From: Symbiodinium natans
Taxonomy: Eukaryota; Sar; Dinophyceae; Suessiales; Symbiodiniaceae
NCBI GenBank assembly: GCA_905221605.1
Contig: CAJNDS010000713.1
Coordinates: 847,454 to 911,453 of the forward strand
Length of the DNA: 64,000 bases
Reading direction: 5' to 3'
Position numbers and translations under genes: made by a program
Shown: piece after piece, positions 24,836 through 33,038 of the stretch
Layout: every line of letters starts with the position of its first letter
Numbering within the stretch: position 1 is the stretch's first letter
Notes under the pieces: model-generated
What the model was told of the DNA's origin: nothing
The model's database searches: none
The model's input: the letters and a program-made list of their open reading frames with translations, nothing else

Positions 24836-25208
24836 CACGTGGCTGAGATGGGAAGCTTCGAGAGGCATGTTTGGGTCCTCCACATGCTCTGGGTGCAGCC
24901 ACTTCCCTCATGCCCACAGCTTGTGCTGCACAGGCCCTCGTCGATCGTGGAGCATTCAGATGCTATGGAGCGGTACGCACAGAATCGAGGTTCAAGCTCC
25001 GCGAGCATCGTTTCTGGTGATGCCGAGTGGTATAAGTTGTGCGGCTGCCTCTTGGTTTGGTTGATAGCACGCAACTGTCAACACAGTAAGATGACAGCAA
25101 GATGTTTGTTCCTTCAGTATCTTGTGTATCTCGAGTTCCAGCCATTGTAAGCAGCCCTCCTTCTTCACATTGCTCGATAGCTTTTGCATTTGAGGTCGAA
25201 ATTGGTGC

Positions 25209-25961
25209 ATGGCGCTGGCCAACGCCAGAACAACCCATTTTGCTGAACATGCCGTGAACAGCATGCTCTCCAAGAACATTGGGTATTTGTTGGAGGGCAC
25301 CCGTGCTGTTGACGAAACCATGCGGTTGGCCTCCCATCACATACTTGGCAACCACTGTCCATGTGGCCTGCCGGTGGTGCACCACCAGATCTCCGAAAGC
25401 ATGCTAAATCGTTTGGGGGAGCTTCTGAAAGACCTGCCGTCCGAAACAGCAAAACTTGAGGCCGTTTGGCGCAAGATACACTCTTGCAGAAAGCATCTCC
25501 AGCAGATCCTGCGCTCCTTGATGAAACCTCAGAGGCAGAAGTGGGTGTCTCTTTTGGTGAAAGTCTTGCACGGTATGGAATGGGCACCAACTTCGGTCCA
25601 CAAGATCGTTCTTGGAGATTTACTTCTCCTCTGGCGAGCTGATGACAATCCCCGTCGAACATATGCAGAGGCCCTTCAGCAGCTCGAGGCCTTGAAGAAG
25701 TCCCCCAGATTTCAGAACGTGAGGGTTGATTTCTTTTACCTTGAGGCAGAGGGCTGACATCTGTGAGAAAAAGGCAGCACAGCCACAGATGAGCCCACCG
25801 TCGGCCTTCCAATATGCTCCCTCCTGCACAAGTACTTGGATGTTCTAGCTTTTGCCAGGACACGATCTGGAACCCCTGGAGAGGCGAGAGGCCGACAAGC
25901 AAGCCGTTTGTGTCTTTACATGTCTAGGCTGGGCGAAGATCACGCCAGCGTACTGGGTTGA
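25209..25961 (+). CDS. Helical hypothetical protein, probable 3' end of a gene
   Basis: An open frame starting with ATG at 25,209 runs 182 codons and is rich in amphipathic helix (for example MLNRLGELLKDLPSETAKL and EALQQLEALKKSPRFQN). A GT donor, AAC|GTGAGG at about 25,719, is likely. The frame that follows past 25,800 (LLHKYLDVLAFARTR) to a TGA at 25,961 is also coding-like and may be the last exon, after an acceptor such as AAAGGCAG at about 25,774. A 245-codon frame on the other strand overlaps but has a poor residue mix. No family is recognised. It may be the C-terminal end of the coiled-coil gene or a separate gene. Confidence 0.45.
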
Positions 25962-26362
25962 CTGAATGAGGGAAATCTCAGAAGCACCGCATTCTTGTCA
26001 TGCTTGCCGATTACTGGACCTTTCTCCTTGCAGCTATTGCGTCAACTAGTATCAACAACCAACGTTTTTCCATAACTTGATTCTTACCGTCGACCATGCC
26101 ACAGGCGTATATTTGTACGCCATGGGACATGGAGGCCTGTCGATCGAGGAGGGCTGAGGGGGGGTTGAGGTGGGGGCCCTCAACCCCGCTTGCTCAGGGT
26201 GCCTTGCCCAGTACCTGTCTGCGATTGAGGTTCTCAGATTCTGAGCACAAATCCCCCTGTTGGGGCCCTTCTGTGGGAATGCCAGGGCTTAGGGATTTCA
26301 GGTTGTTTGGCGTTTTTTTGGGTGTAGGGCTTAGGGTTTAGGCTTTCGAAGGGGTCAAGGGT
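25962..26362. other. Spacer with degenerate TTTAGGG-like sequence
   Basis: From about 26,285 the sequence contains GGGCTTAGGGATTT and GGGCTTAGGGTTTAGG, related to the telomere-like tract on the far side of the retroelement. Together they show that the element inserted inside one telomere-like region. A GGGGTTGAGG and CCTCAACCCC inverted repeat lies at 26,158-26,190. Confidence 0.7.
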
Positions 26363-26367
26363 TGCTA
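26363..26367. repeat. Target-site duplication, left copy (TGCTA)
   Basis: TGCTA directly before the 5' LTR, matched exactly by the copy at 33,391. A 5-bp duplication is the size made by many LTR-element integrases. Confidence 0.9.
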
Positions 26368-26721
26368 TGTCAACACAACCCGAACCAGAGACTGTTCTGT
26401 GTAGTGTGTTTATGCTGTTATGATGGGCACCCATGCTTCTCCTCGTGAGGGCATGTGGTAAGCCATTACCGCCAACGCCCGTTGGCTCAAGAACGAGCTC
26501 CGGCTCTTTACTCCGCAAAGAGCGATAGCTTAGGAGTAGTCCAACTTGGTATTGCCGTACTGGTGGCTAACACAACATCGCACGTCAGTCCTGCCTGCAA
26601 GACTGGAAGATCTTTCCGGCCTAGCGGAAAGGGAGTGCGCGGGATTGAGTGTGGCACAGCGTTCAAGTGGGAGAGAACCAGCACTGATTATTGGGTCTTG
26701 TGAGATCCGCACCCCCACGCA
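26368..26721 (+). repeat. 5' LTR (354 bp)
   Basis: Begins TGTCAACACAACCCGAACC and ends CCCCCACGCA. It is about 98% identical to 33,039-33,390; the differences cluster at 26,456-26,471 (three substitutions) and near 26,516 (CC present here, absent in the 3' copy). It contains the 7-bp hairpin GCCAACG-CC-CGTTGGC at about 26,471-26,486. No obvious TATA box, which is usual for dinoflagellates. Confidence 0.93.
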
Positions 26722-26739
26722 GGTTATCAGCCGTACGCT
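26722..26739 (+). other. Primer-binding site, half-tRNA style
   Basis: GGTTATCAGCCGTACGC starts immediately after the LTR. Its complement, GCGTACGGCTGATAACC, looks like the anticodon arm of a tRNA (loop CUGAUAA between stem bases) rather than a tRNA 3' end. Copia and Ty5 elements are known to prime from a cleaved initiator-tRNA half, with sites starting GGTTATG. The exact tRNA cannot be named from this window; it resembles eukaryotic tRNA-Asn or initiator-Met anticodon arms with mismatches. Confidence 0.6.
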
Positions 26740-26953
26740 TTAGTGCGGCTACCAGTGAACGCACACAACATGGCCAGCCAAAACTCGTCTTCGAGTGCGG
26801 ATAGTTGCGGATGTATCATGCCATGTTTGACAGTGCGTTCTTGTGCACGGTCCGCGTGTTGCCATCACCTGTTGTAATGTACGCGTTGGTCACAAATAAC
26901 ACTGCTCTGGACAGCGAAGCGCACTTCTACGTCAGCTACAGAACAATCTGGGC
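26740..26953 (+). other. Leader region of the retroelement
   Basis: No open frame of note. The first coding frame opens after a TAA near 26,897, and its first ATG is at 27,008. Confidence 0.6.
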
Positions 26954-28768
26954 TTGGGTGCGGACGACGATGCAACAACGGTGAGGACGCAGCCTACGCT
27001 GGTGCTCATGGATTTCGAAGCGTGGTCGAAGAACAAGCAGGTGAAGTCGACTTTGACAAAAGGTTTGACCGACAAAGCATGGTCTGATTTGGTCGCGTTC
27101 ACATCGAATCCAGAGCACGGAGGCCTCAAAACGGCAGCCATGAGGGCAGTGGCGCAGTGTCATGAATGGGGGGAGCATAAGACGGGACTGGCAACGTGCC
27201 ATGTGTTCCTGTCGCTCTACTCCCTTCCAGTTCGCACAATGGTCGAAGAGGAGATCTTGGAGGAATACGTGAACCCCATTCGGGACGTTGCAAAGCTCTT
27301 GCCGAGGGCCACGATCATCACCATCAATGATGACCCGAGACTCAATGGCATGCCAGCGAACTCTCCGATGAACAAAATCGCTATCAATTTCATCGCAATG
27401 GAGTTGCGTGCTTCCGGTTACGTGGTCTTTACTTCCTCACTGCTGTGGGCTCGGACCTGTCATCTCTTCGATGGAAAAGCACCACACCGAGTACACGCCG
27501 ATTCTATGTACTCCATGGTGGCAAGCTTCGACAAGTTCCCCATGCGTGAGAAGTTGCTGACGGCGTGCATGCTGAGGCAACCATTACTTGAGGAGTGCGA
27601 GGAGAACATCGAGGCCTACAACACGACCGGGACGGAGCAGGCACAGTTTGTCTTTGCGCCACGGGAGAGTGAGCTGAAGCTGGCATGGGATATTCCCGAC
27701 CAAGCTGAAGCGCAGGAGGAAAGAGATCGAACCATGGCAAGAACGCTGGAGATGACCGCTGAGGTCGGCCCAGAGGGTCCAACGTGGCATGAGATGGATG
27801 TGAGTTTGGTCACTCCAGAGCCATACTATGACAGAGAGACGTACTGGATCAACCTGAAGGCAGAGTCATACAACTCCAGGGAAGTGCAGAAGGGCAAGTT
27901 CTATGTTTGCACCGAGTGCGAAATGGAGTTGGGAAGACCATTGACAGGGGCTATTCAGGAAGGACAGCGCTCTCATTACTGCCCGTGCTGCGCCAACAAA
28001 GCCATGTGGAAGCGTGATTACAGATGCCGAAGTTGGAGCGAGGTTTCGGACATGGAGAGGAAAGCGGAAGCATGCGCGAGGTACGCGTATCTCAATGACT
28101 TCAAAGACGAGAATGGTGCATTCATCATCCCCAAGCATGACCTCAAAGAGTACGTCAGGTACTGCTCGCGGTTAGCTTACAAGGAGTACGGCAAGACGAT
28201 TTCGTCCTGCAGCGCTTTGCGTCTTTCGAAGAACCAAGCAGTTGAGTACACTGAACTGGGCAAGGCGAGGTGCTTGTCATGGAACCTTGCGATGACCCAG
28301 GACCACATCACTTGCGTCATGCCCATGTACGACCCCGGGAATGCTGCGTATGCCGGACACATGAAGTGTTTGTTCAGCGATGAGGAGATTCGGGAGATGT
28401 TCTATGACAACGCGAATCCTCCTGCGGAAATCCTGGGCGATGTCTTCGAGATAGCCATTGGAATGATGGCGATGGCCCTTCGCAATCCGGATCTGTACAA
28501 GCGATGGGGGCACGCAAATGATCATCTGTCTTGTTTGCGTGGTTTGGAGAGGTCATTCTACAGGTACGCTGCAGCTGAGTCGATTTCCATCATGGCCATT
28601 GAGAACAGAAAGCGCAGACCTCCAAAGAACAATTCTGCTGAGGAGGAAGCCGCTATTCGAAAGTTGTCCGAAACAATGCCTGGTGGCTACTACGCTGTTC
28701 TCACAGAACGTGATCCACTTCCGACCAAGAAGAGAGACAAGTTCCACACCGAGAGACGACTCTCCTGA
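26954..28768 (+). CDS. Retroelement ORF1: zinc-ribbon protein, gag position
   Basis: A 604-codon open frame, the longest in the window. The true start is more likely the ATG at 27,008, since the frame opens with TTG. About residues 15-210 are a mixed alpha/beta region containing RATIITINDD and HLFDGKAPHRVHADS, which loosely recalls an SGNH-hydrolase end but lacks enough motif to claim it. Residues 319-346 contain CTEC and CPCC pairs, a zinc-ribbon layout. Residues 350-520 are helical and charged, followed by a basic KRRPPK segment. It ends at TGA, beyond which the same frame continues open as an acidic stretch. By position it takes the place of gag. I recognise no named family. Product: possibly a structural or RNA-binding protein of the element particle (inference). 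Confidence 0.75.
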   Translation: MGADDDATTVRTQPTLVLMDFEAWSKNKQVKSTLTKGLTDKAWSDLVAFTSNPEHGGLKTAAMRAVAQCHEWGEHKTGLATCHVFLSLYSLPVRTMVEEEILEEYVNPIRDVAKLLPRATIITINDDPRLNGMPANSPMNKIAINFIAMELRASGYVVFTSSLLWARTCHLFDGKAPHRVHADSMYSMVASFDKFPMREKLLTACMLRQPLLEECEENIEAYNTTGTEQAQFVFAPRESELKLAWDIPDQAEAQEERDRTMARTLEMTAEVGPEGPTWHEMDVSLVTPEPYYDRETYWINLKAESYNSREVQKGKFYVCTECEMELGRPLTGAIQEGQRSHYCPCCANKAMWKRDYRCRSWSEVSDMERKAEACARYAYLNDFKDENGAFIIPKHDLKEYVRYCSRLAYKEYGKTISSCSALRLSKNQAVEYTELGKARCLSWNLAMTQDHITCVMPMYDPGNAAYAGHMKCLFSDEEIREMFYDNANPPAEILGDVFEIAIGMMAMALRNPDLYKRWGHANDHLSCLRGLERSFYRYAAAESISIMAIENRKRRPPKNNSAEEEAAIRKLSETMPGGYYAVLTERDPLPTKKRDKFHTERRLS

Positions 28769-29778
28769 GCAGTTCTCTTTTGCCCTCTTCCGGAAGAAAG
28801 GCCGATTCTGGGAGAAGAACCTGATGAAGAAGCGCCTCTGGAGGATGATCCGTTCGCCTCGCGCGGCGGTGAAACCGTGGATGAGCCAAAAGAGGATGAA
28901 GGTGGAGAACCCGAAAGCGGAGACGCTACCGGGGAAGCCGAAGGGGAACCATTTGCCCAGAGCAGTGGTTTGTTTCCGCCCAGAACTACGTCTGCGTTGC
29001 GTGTGGGGCTGATGATCACGGTTGGCGTGACTGCGCCGCGAACAACGCAATGAACATGACCATCCTTGGCGAAGCCTTCAATATCATCGAGCAGAGTCTC
29101 CGCAACTACGCAGGACCAAGAAGAACCCCACCACCGAGGATCACTCTGCGGACAGCCGCCGAAGTTGCAGCAACTGAAGGATCAGAGGAGCAGGCTCCGG
29201 CATCTTCTTCCAGCGCATCAGCGTCGAGGACGCGCGTCAGTATTGATGAGCAGCCTGAAGTGGTGATCATCGAAGAAGAAGAAGAAACGAGGGAGGATCC
29301 TTCGAATGTGCCGCAACCTGCAAGGCCGACGACAAGGTCGAAGGCAATGCCTAAGCCGAAGGCGAAGGTCATGTGTAAGGCTCCTCCGCCTGGCTGGGCA
29401 GGGCGACCTATACCAACTCGGGTGGAACCTGAGGCTAAAGTGGCGCCTAGACCACCTCTACCACGTCGTCGTCCACCTCCATCATCCGATCCGTGGGTCA
29501 GATCCAGCGTTCCTGAAGAACGAAGGTCACACTTTGAAGTCAGGTACGATGAACCTCGAAATTGCTTGGACATCATCGAAGATGAGGAGAATCGTGACTG
29601 GATTGATGCTACCTCTGGTTTCATGTGGAACATTGATTGGAAAGCACACCCACAAGGAGGCCACGGAAAGCGTGGAAGAAATGGCCGGTGGCGATATGTC
29701 CTGTCATCCGCTGCGCGGGGACGCCAACGCCCTGCCGTCAACTACAAAAGGCTACGTCAACATAGCCAGCGGTGTTGA
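28769..29778 (+). CDS. Retroelement region 2: acidic linker, CCHC zinc knuckle, Pro-rich part
   Basis: After the TGA at 28,766, ORF1's frame stays open and very acidic (for example EEPDEEAPLEDDPF) to about 28,950. A second frame then encodes, at 28,993-29,034, CVACGADDHGWRDC: an exact CX2CX4HX4C zinc knuckle, the nucleic-acid-binding motif typical of retroelement Gag nucleocapsids. That frame runs on from 29,050 as low-complexity Ser/Ala/Glu and Pro/Arg-rich sequence and then a folded-looking part (HFEVRYDEPRNCLDIIEDEE) before TGA at 29,778. The change of frame near 28,950-28,985 is a one-base shift: damage, sequencing error or programmed frameshift. The knuckle supports a Gag-like role for ORF1 plus this region. 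Confidence 0.7.
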
Positions 29779-30106
29779 AGGCGGCGACTTGAGGATGATC
29801 CCGCGGCTTGGGGTGACCTACGCTGATCAACGGTGGACAGCAATGAGGAGATCCGACACTGGAGCTCGTCGCGAAATGTGGGACCATCGTCTGCTTGAGA
29901 GATCTGGGAGGAGAGTGCAAATCGTCCTTCGACATTCGGCCCGGACAGGTATTACTTCCGACCAGTCAAGAGCGATGAAGCAGGATGGGTTCTGCTCGAG
30001 GAGCTTCTTAGCGACGATTTGCTGTGGTTGAGGATCATTGGCGCAAGGTCAAGTTCCCGTGGTGGTCTTGACAGATCAGAAATGCAGCGCCGATTGCAAT
30101 CATTGA
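29779..30106 (+). pseudogene. Interrupted N-terminal lobe of the Tpt1-like domain
   Basis: Coding continues but no single frame is clean. One frame carries IVLRHSARTGI at 29,921-29,953, matching the LRH motif that opens Tpt1/KptA proteins. Another carries DEAGWVLLEELLSDDLLW at about 29,974-30,027 and SLIDYNNYIFQIF to 30,137, matching the GW...ELL and later segments of the same N-lobe. That second frame is the one used at 29,050-29,778, but it is broken by three TGA codons between 29,776 and about 29,900. So at least two frame changes, or TGA readthrough, would be needed for one protein. Breaks may be real decay or base-calling indels. Confidence 0.55.
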
Positions 30107-31420
30107 TTGACTACAACAACTACATCTTTCAGATATTTCCAGTTCTTGGGGGTTCGAGTCGTTGCTCCACGCCCGAATCAGACGGCGTCAGATGACCCGT
30201 CTCACGCTGGTACAACCCGATGTGTCAGCAAAACGGTGCAAGTGGCCGAATTGCTACAAGGAGAATTCACGTTCGACGTCAACCAGGAGTACTTGACGGA
30301 AACGGATGAGTGGATCCGGCCATGGGCCGTCAGAGCAACGAGCAGTCATTCATCAGGGCCTTCGGCTACCATGCGATTGGACCACACGAAGACTGCGTAC
30401 TTCCTGAGCAGGGAACTTGCAGAGGAAATTGGTGGAGGTTATCACGCGTCGTCCATCATGAATTTGAAGAACATCGTGGAGAATGGCATCATTCCTGGTG
30501 GCGTGAGCTACGCTTATGGAGGGATGCGGAACCAAACGCATTTTGGTTGCTTCGCGCCGTGGGACGACAGAAACCGCACCACAAGGACGTCTGTGCCAGG
30601 GAACTGGAGAACTCCACTTCTCGTCCTATATGTACCTTGGGATACTCTCATCCGGTATGGCGCCACAATCACGGCGAACGCGGTGTATCTCCTAGAGAGG
30701 ACACTGCCGTTTAGCCAGATCCAACACGCTTGGATTGCCATTCCTGGGAGAAGGTGGGGGAAAATCGACAGCTACTTCAAGATCTACTCCAAGAAATTGG
30801 CTGATGAGCTGGTCGATGGTGCGTGTTATCCACGAGTCAAACCACCGGAATACCCAAGAGTAGACACGGACGTTGCCATCGAGATTCTCCAACAGCTCGA
30901 ACCTGGCGCTCACACCGCAGAACGGGATGCCATCGTGAACGTGTTGCGCACAGTGAGACCTGGTGATCGGGCATCTACTGACCAAATCAAGTTGGCCATG
31001 AGGTTCATTGCCAGGCACTTCAAGGGCGAAGCCACTCGAGACGGAACCCCTGGCGCGGCGCCTACGCGTGATGTCCTCGATGCCTCAATCAAACCAACTC
31101 CGAGCTCTCCATATGCATTCATTGCTTCCGATGCTTCGTATCGTGCGGCAACTCCAGGAGGGTTCGGCAAGCCGGCCCGGTTGTGGATGTTGCAGATGAG
31201 GAAATTGAAGCAGCCATGGGACAGGCTGAGCAAGACACAGCCCAGGAGACCGTGGACGAAGTTGTGGAGGTTGAGGATGGTGGTGGCGTTGCTCCGCAGC
31301 AAGTGTCGCCAGAACGTGAAGACGGCGAAGGTGACATTGCAGAACCAGAAGCGGAGATTGACATTGATGAGGAGGTCAGGGAGCTTTACGCTAACGGTGG
31401 TGAACCCGAAGAAGAAATGA
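30107..31420 (+). CDS. Retroelement ORF: Tpt1/KptA-like RNA 2'-phosphotransferase domain
   Basis: A 437-codon frame (opening with TTG, so not a real start). Tpt1/KptA enzymes move the 2'-phosphate left at a tRNA splice junction onto NAD+. Seen here in family order: RATSSHS at residues 76-82, matching the RAxQGHS motif with its catalytic Arg; YHAS at 112-115, matching the LYHGT NAD-site motif; ENGIIPGG at 125-132; RNQTHF at 141-146, matching RxxVHLS with the second essential Arg; LLVLYVPWDTL at 171-181; and NAVYLLERTLPFSQI at 191-205, matching NGVWLT-VPxxxI. The N-lobe LRH motif lies upstream in other frames. Variations: AS for GT after the His, TSS for xQG, and about 60 extra residues before RATSSHS. 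Useful coding in this frame ends near 31,160, where a one-base shift moves the likely reading into the next frame. Fold assignment is fairly secure by eye; activity is not. Confidence 0.72.
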   Translation: MTTTTTSFRYFQFLGVRVVAPRPNQTASDDPSHAGTTRCVSKTVQVAELLQGEFTFDVNQEYLTETDEWIRPWAVRATSSHSSGPSATMRLDHTKTAYFLSRELAEEIGGGYHASSIMNLKNIVENGIIPGGVSYAYGGMRNQTHFGCFAPWDDRNRTTRTSVPGNWRTPLLVLYVPWDTLIRYGATITANAVYLLERTLPFSQIQHAWIAIPGRRWGKIDSYFKIYSKKLADELVDGACYPRVKPPEYPRVDTDVAIEILQQLEPGAHTAERDAIVNVLRTVRPGDRASTDQIKLAMRFIARHFKGEATRDGTPGAAPTRDVLDASIKPTPSSPYAFIASDASYRAATPGGFGKPARLWMLQMRKLKQPWDRLSKTQPRRPWTKLWRLRMVVALLRSKCRQNVKTAKVTLQNQKRRLTLMRRSGSFTLTVVNPKKK

Positions 31421-31755
31421 TAGAAGAGGGTGGCTTCGATGCATTTGTCCTCATCGGCGACGAAGAGAGCGGTACTACGCAGTTGCAGCGTGACACTGCT
31501 CGCGCCACCGTGGCTCTCGAGTTTGAGCTGCACATGGATGGGGGGCATGCAGTGTGCATTGACGCGCGCTCCACCCTTTACTGCCACCTTGATGCATTCG
31601 TGGGTTTCGTCTTGTGCAACATTTGGAACACGGTTGAGAAGATCATCAAGATGCCGTACAACCAGTTGGAGCCCAGATTCAAGGAAGGCATTCGGCACGA
31701 TGCGATCGGTAAATGGCCAGCAGTGGAGATTGATCCCGAAACTGCAGGGACCTAA
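31161..31755 (+). CDS. Retroelement ORF: acidic tail and helical domain
   Basis: From the GGAGGG at about 31,158-31,163 the reading moves by one base and continues as an acidic stretch (VADEEIEAAMGQAEQDTAQE; later DIDEEVRELYANGG), then a more folded part rich in hydrophobics (STLYCHLDAFVGFVLCNIWN). It stops with TAA at 31,755, but the frame-shifted reading just downstream continues smoothly (LTDDDFEQESQN), suggesting another one-base change near 31,745-31,760. No family is recognised. Confidence 0.6.
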
Positions 31756-31769
31756 CCGATGACGACTTC

Positions 31770-32522
31770 GAGCAAGAAAGTCAGAACTCGGAGGAGACGA
31801 GATGGAGGGCCCATAAGTACCGGTTCATGAAGCTCATCTTCAAGTTGATCCGTGGGTGCCTTGCGCTGGGCATCCCAAGAGATCACTTCAAATGGGAGAA
31901 AGCCGAACACAGCACCATTGAGCAAGGGAGAGATCAAGAGAATCGCCTTCATTTGGTGATGAATGACCTCTACTACAAGGTGTTGGGTGTTAGACTCTAT
32001 TCCTTCTCGCAGTCTGGAAGAAGTAACGTAATGTTCTTCAACCCAAGCATGCTGCTGTCTATTCTCGACCACAAGAAGACCCAGGTGGAGACTATCTTGG
32101 CAGTAAGAGATTTGGGATTCGAACTTCCTCGTTATCACCAGGCGAAGTTGGAAAACTGGCGAGCGGATCAAGCCCGTAAGCCTATGGAAGCAATGAGGCT
32201 GAGGCCTGCTGACTGGATGATCAACCCAGGTCAATCCTACGCAGCAATTGGTCACGAAGGACCCCCTCCTCCGGCTCCTATGGCAGGGATGAATCCGCGA
32301 CCTGACCTTGCGGAGACAGATATGCCTGCGAGGGCAAAGGCGCGAACCAGCGGGCCCGAGGCCATGCCGAAAGCGCCATCATCGTCAGCGAGCCCGTCCG
32401 GACTACCTCATGTCCCTCCTACAGTTGGTCCGCCAAAGGCATGGCAAGGACGTGGAAAAGGCTCAGGAAACACACGATCACCAGAGACTTACTACAATCG
32501 CGGTGACGGCCGATGGTGGTGA
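31770..32522 (+). CDS. Retroelement ORF: C-terminal basic, Pro/Gly-rich region
   Basis: The frame is open from about 31,757; its first ATG is at 31,827. It has a helical first half (MKLIFKLIRGCLALGIPRDH; ILDHKKTQVETILAVRDLGF) and a low-complexity end with PPPPAP, many Ala/Ser/Pro, then WQGRGKGSGN and GDGRWW before TGA. Arg/Gly-rich tails often bind RNA, so it may assist packaging (inference). It is the last coding segment of the element. Confidence 0.62.
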   Translation, partial: EQESQNSEETRWRAHKYRFMKLIFKLIRGCLALGIPRDHFKWEKAEHSTIEQGRDQENRLHLVMNDLYYKVLGVRLYSFSQSGRSNVMFFNPSMLLSILDHKKTQVETILAVRDLGFELPRYHQAKLENWRADQARKPMEAMRLRPADWMINPGQSYAAIGHEGPPPPAPMAGMNPRPDLAETDMPARAKARTSGPEAMPKAPSSSASPSGLPHVPPTVGPPKAWQGRGKGSGNTRSPETYYNRGDGRWW

Positions 32523-33031
32523 TTCGTGCTAAGCAATTGATGTCCTGATCGAGAATGGCATTGCGAATGTTTATTGTGGATGTTGCTTTCCTTCAAGACG
32601 ACATGTGTCGGATGAAAGGTTTCTTTTATGGCCACCATCTTCGGATGGCAGTGGAGCAATGTGCCAATGCGTTCACTGGAAGAAATTCTGAAGTTCGTGG
32701 TTCGCTTTTCAGCTCGCTGGAAGTGAATGGTACGTTGTTGTCTGCGAGGAGCAATTCCATGCAATTATGTGCCGGCCATGGTGAACTACGGGAGCGAATC
32801 TACTTGCTTTCGTTTACGTGTAATTGCACGAGCGGGATCGCAATGTAGAGGGTAGAGTTTCTTAATTTTCCAGTTCGAACGGGCAACTGGCGACAGAAAC
32901 AAATAATTCAGGACTGACAAGTGCACTTTATACGGGCGGCGGTTGTACAATGTGTAGGGATGCTACGTTTTTCCAGCAACACACAGATGTGCATGACTCA
33001 CTATGAGACCTATGATGCGAAGCGTCATGCA
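32523..33031 (+). other. 3' untranslated part of the retroelement
   Basis: No believable coding frame; the 97-codon frame at 32,555 has no features. Sequence is less GC-rich than the coding part. Confidence 0.55.
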
Positions 33032-33038
33032 TGGGGGG
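33032..33038 (+). other. Polypurine-tract-like run
   Basis: TGGGGGG directly abuts the 3' LTR, in the position where plus-strand priming starts. It is short but placed exactly. Confidence 0.6.

Noticed and set aside
25165-25902. 245-codon minus-strand frame as a gene
   Set aside because: The forward frame over the same bases is clearly helical and coding-like; the minus frame is Cys/Arg/Pro-rich with no motif.
27350-27560. SGNH/GDSL hydrolase in ORF1
   Set aside because: Only a faint resemblance to the last block; the GDS nucleophile block and the Gly and Asn blocks are not seen. Kept as an idea to test, not a call.
30146-30170. tRNA B-box (GGTTCGAGTC) at 30.15 kb
   Set aside because: It lies in retroelement coding sequence, and no acceptor stem, A-box or cloverleaf can be drawn around it.
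26954-32522. Reverse transcriptase, integrase or aspartic protease in the LTR element
   Set aside because: Looked for YxDD-type, HHCC/DDE and DTG/DSG contexts in the forward frames and the long reverse frames; none found.
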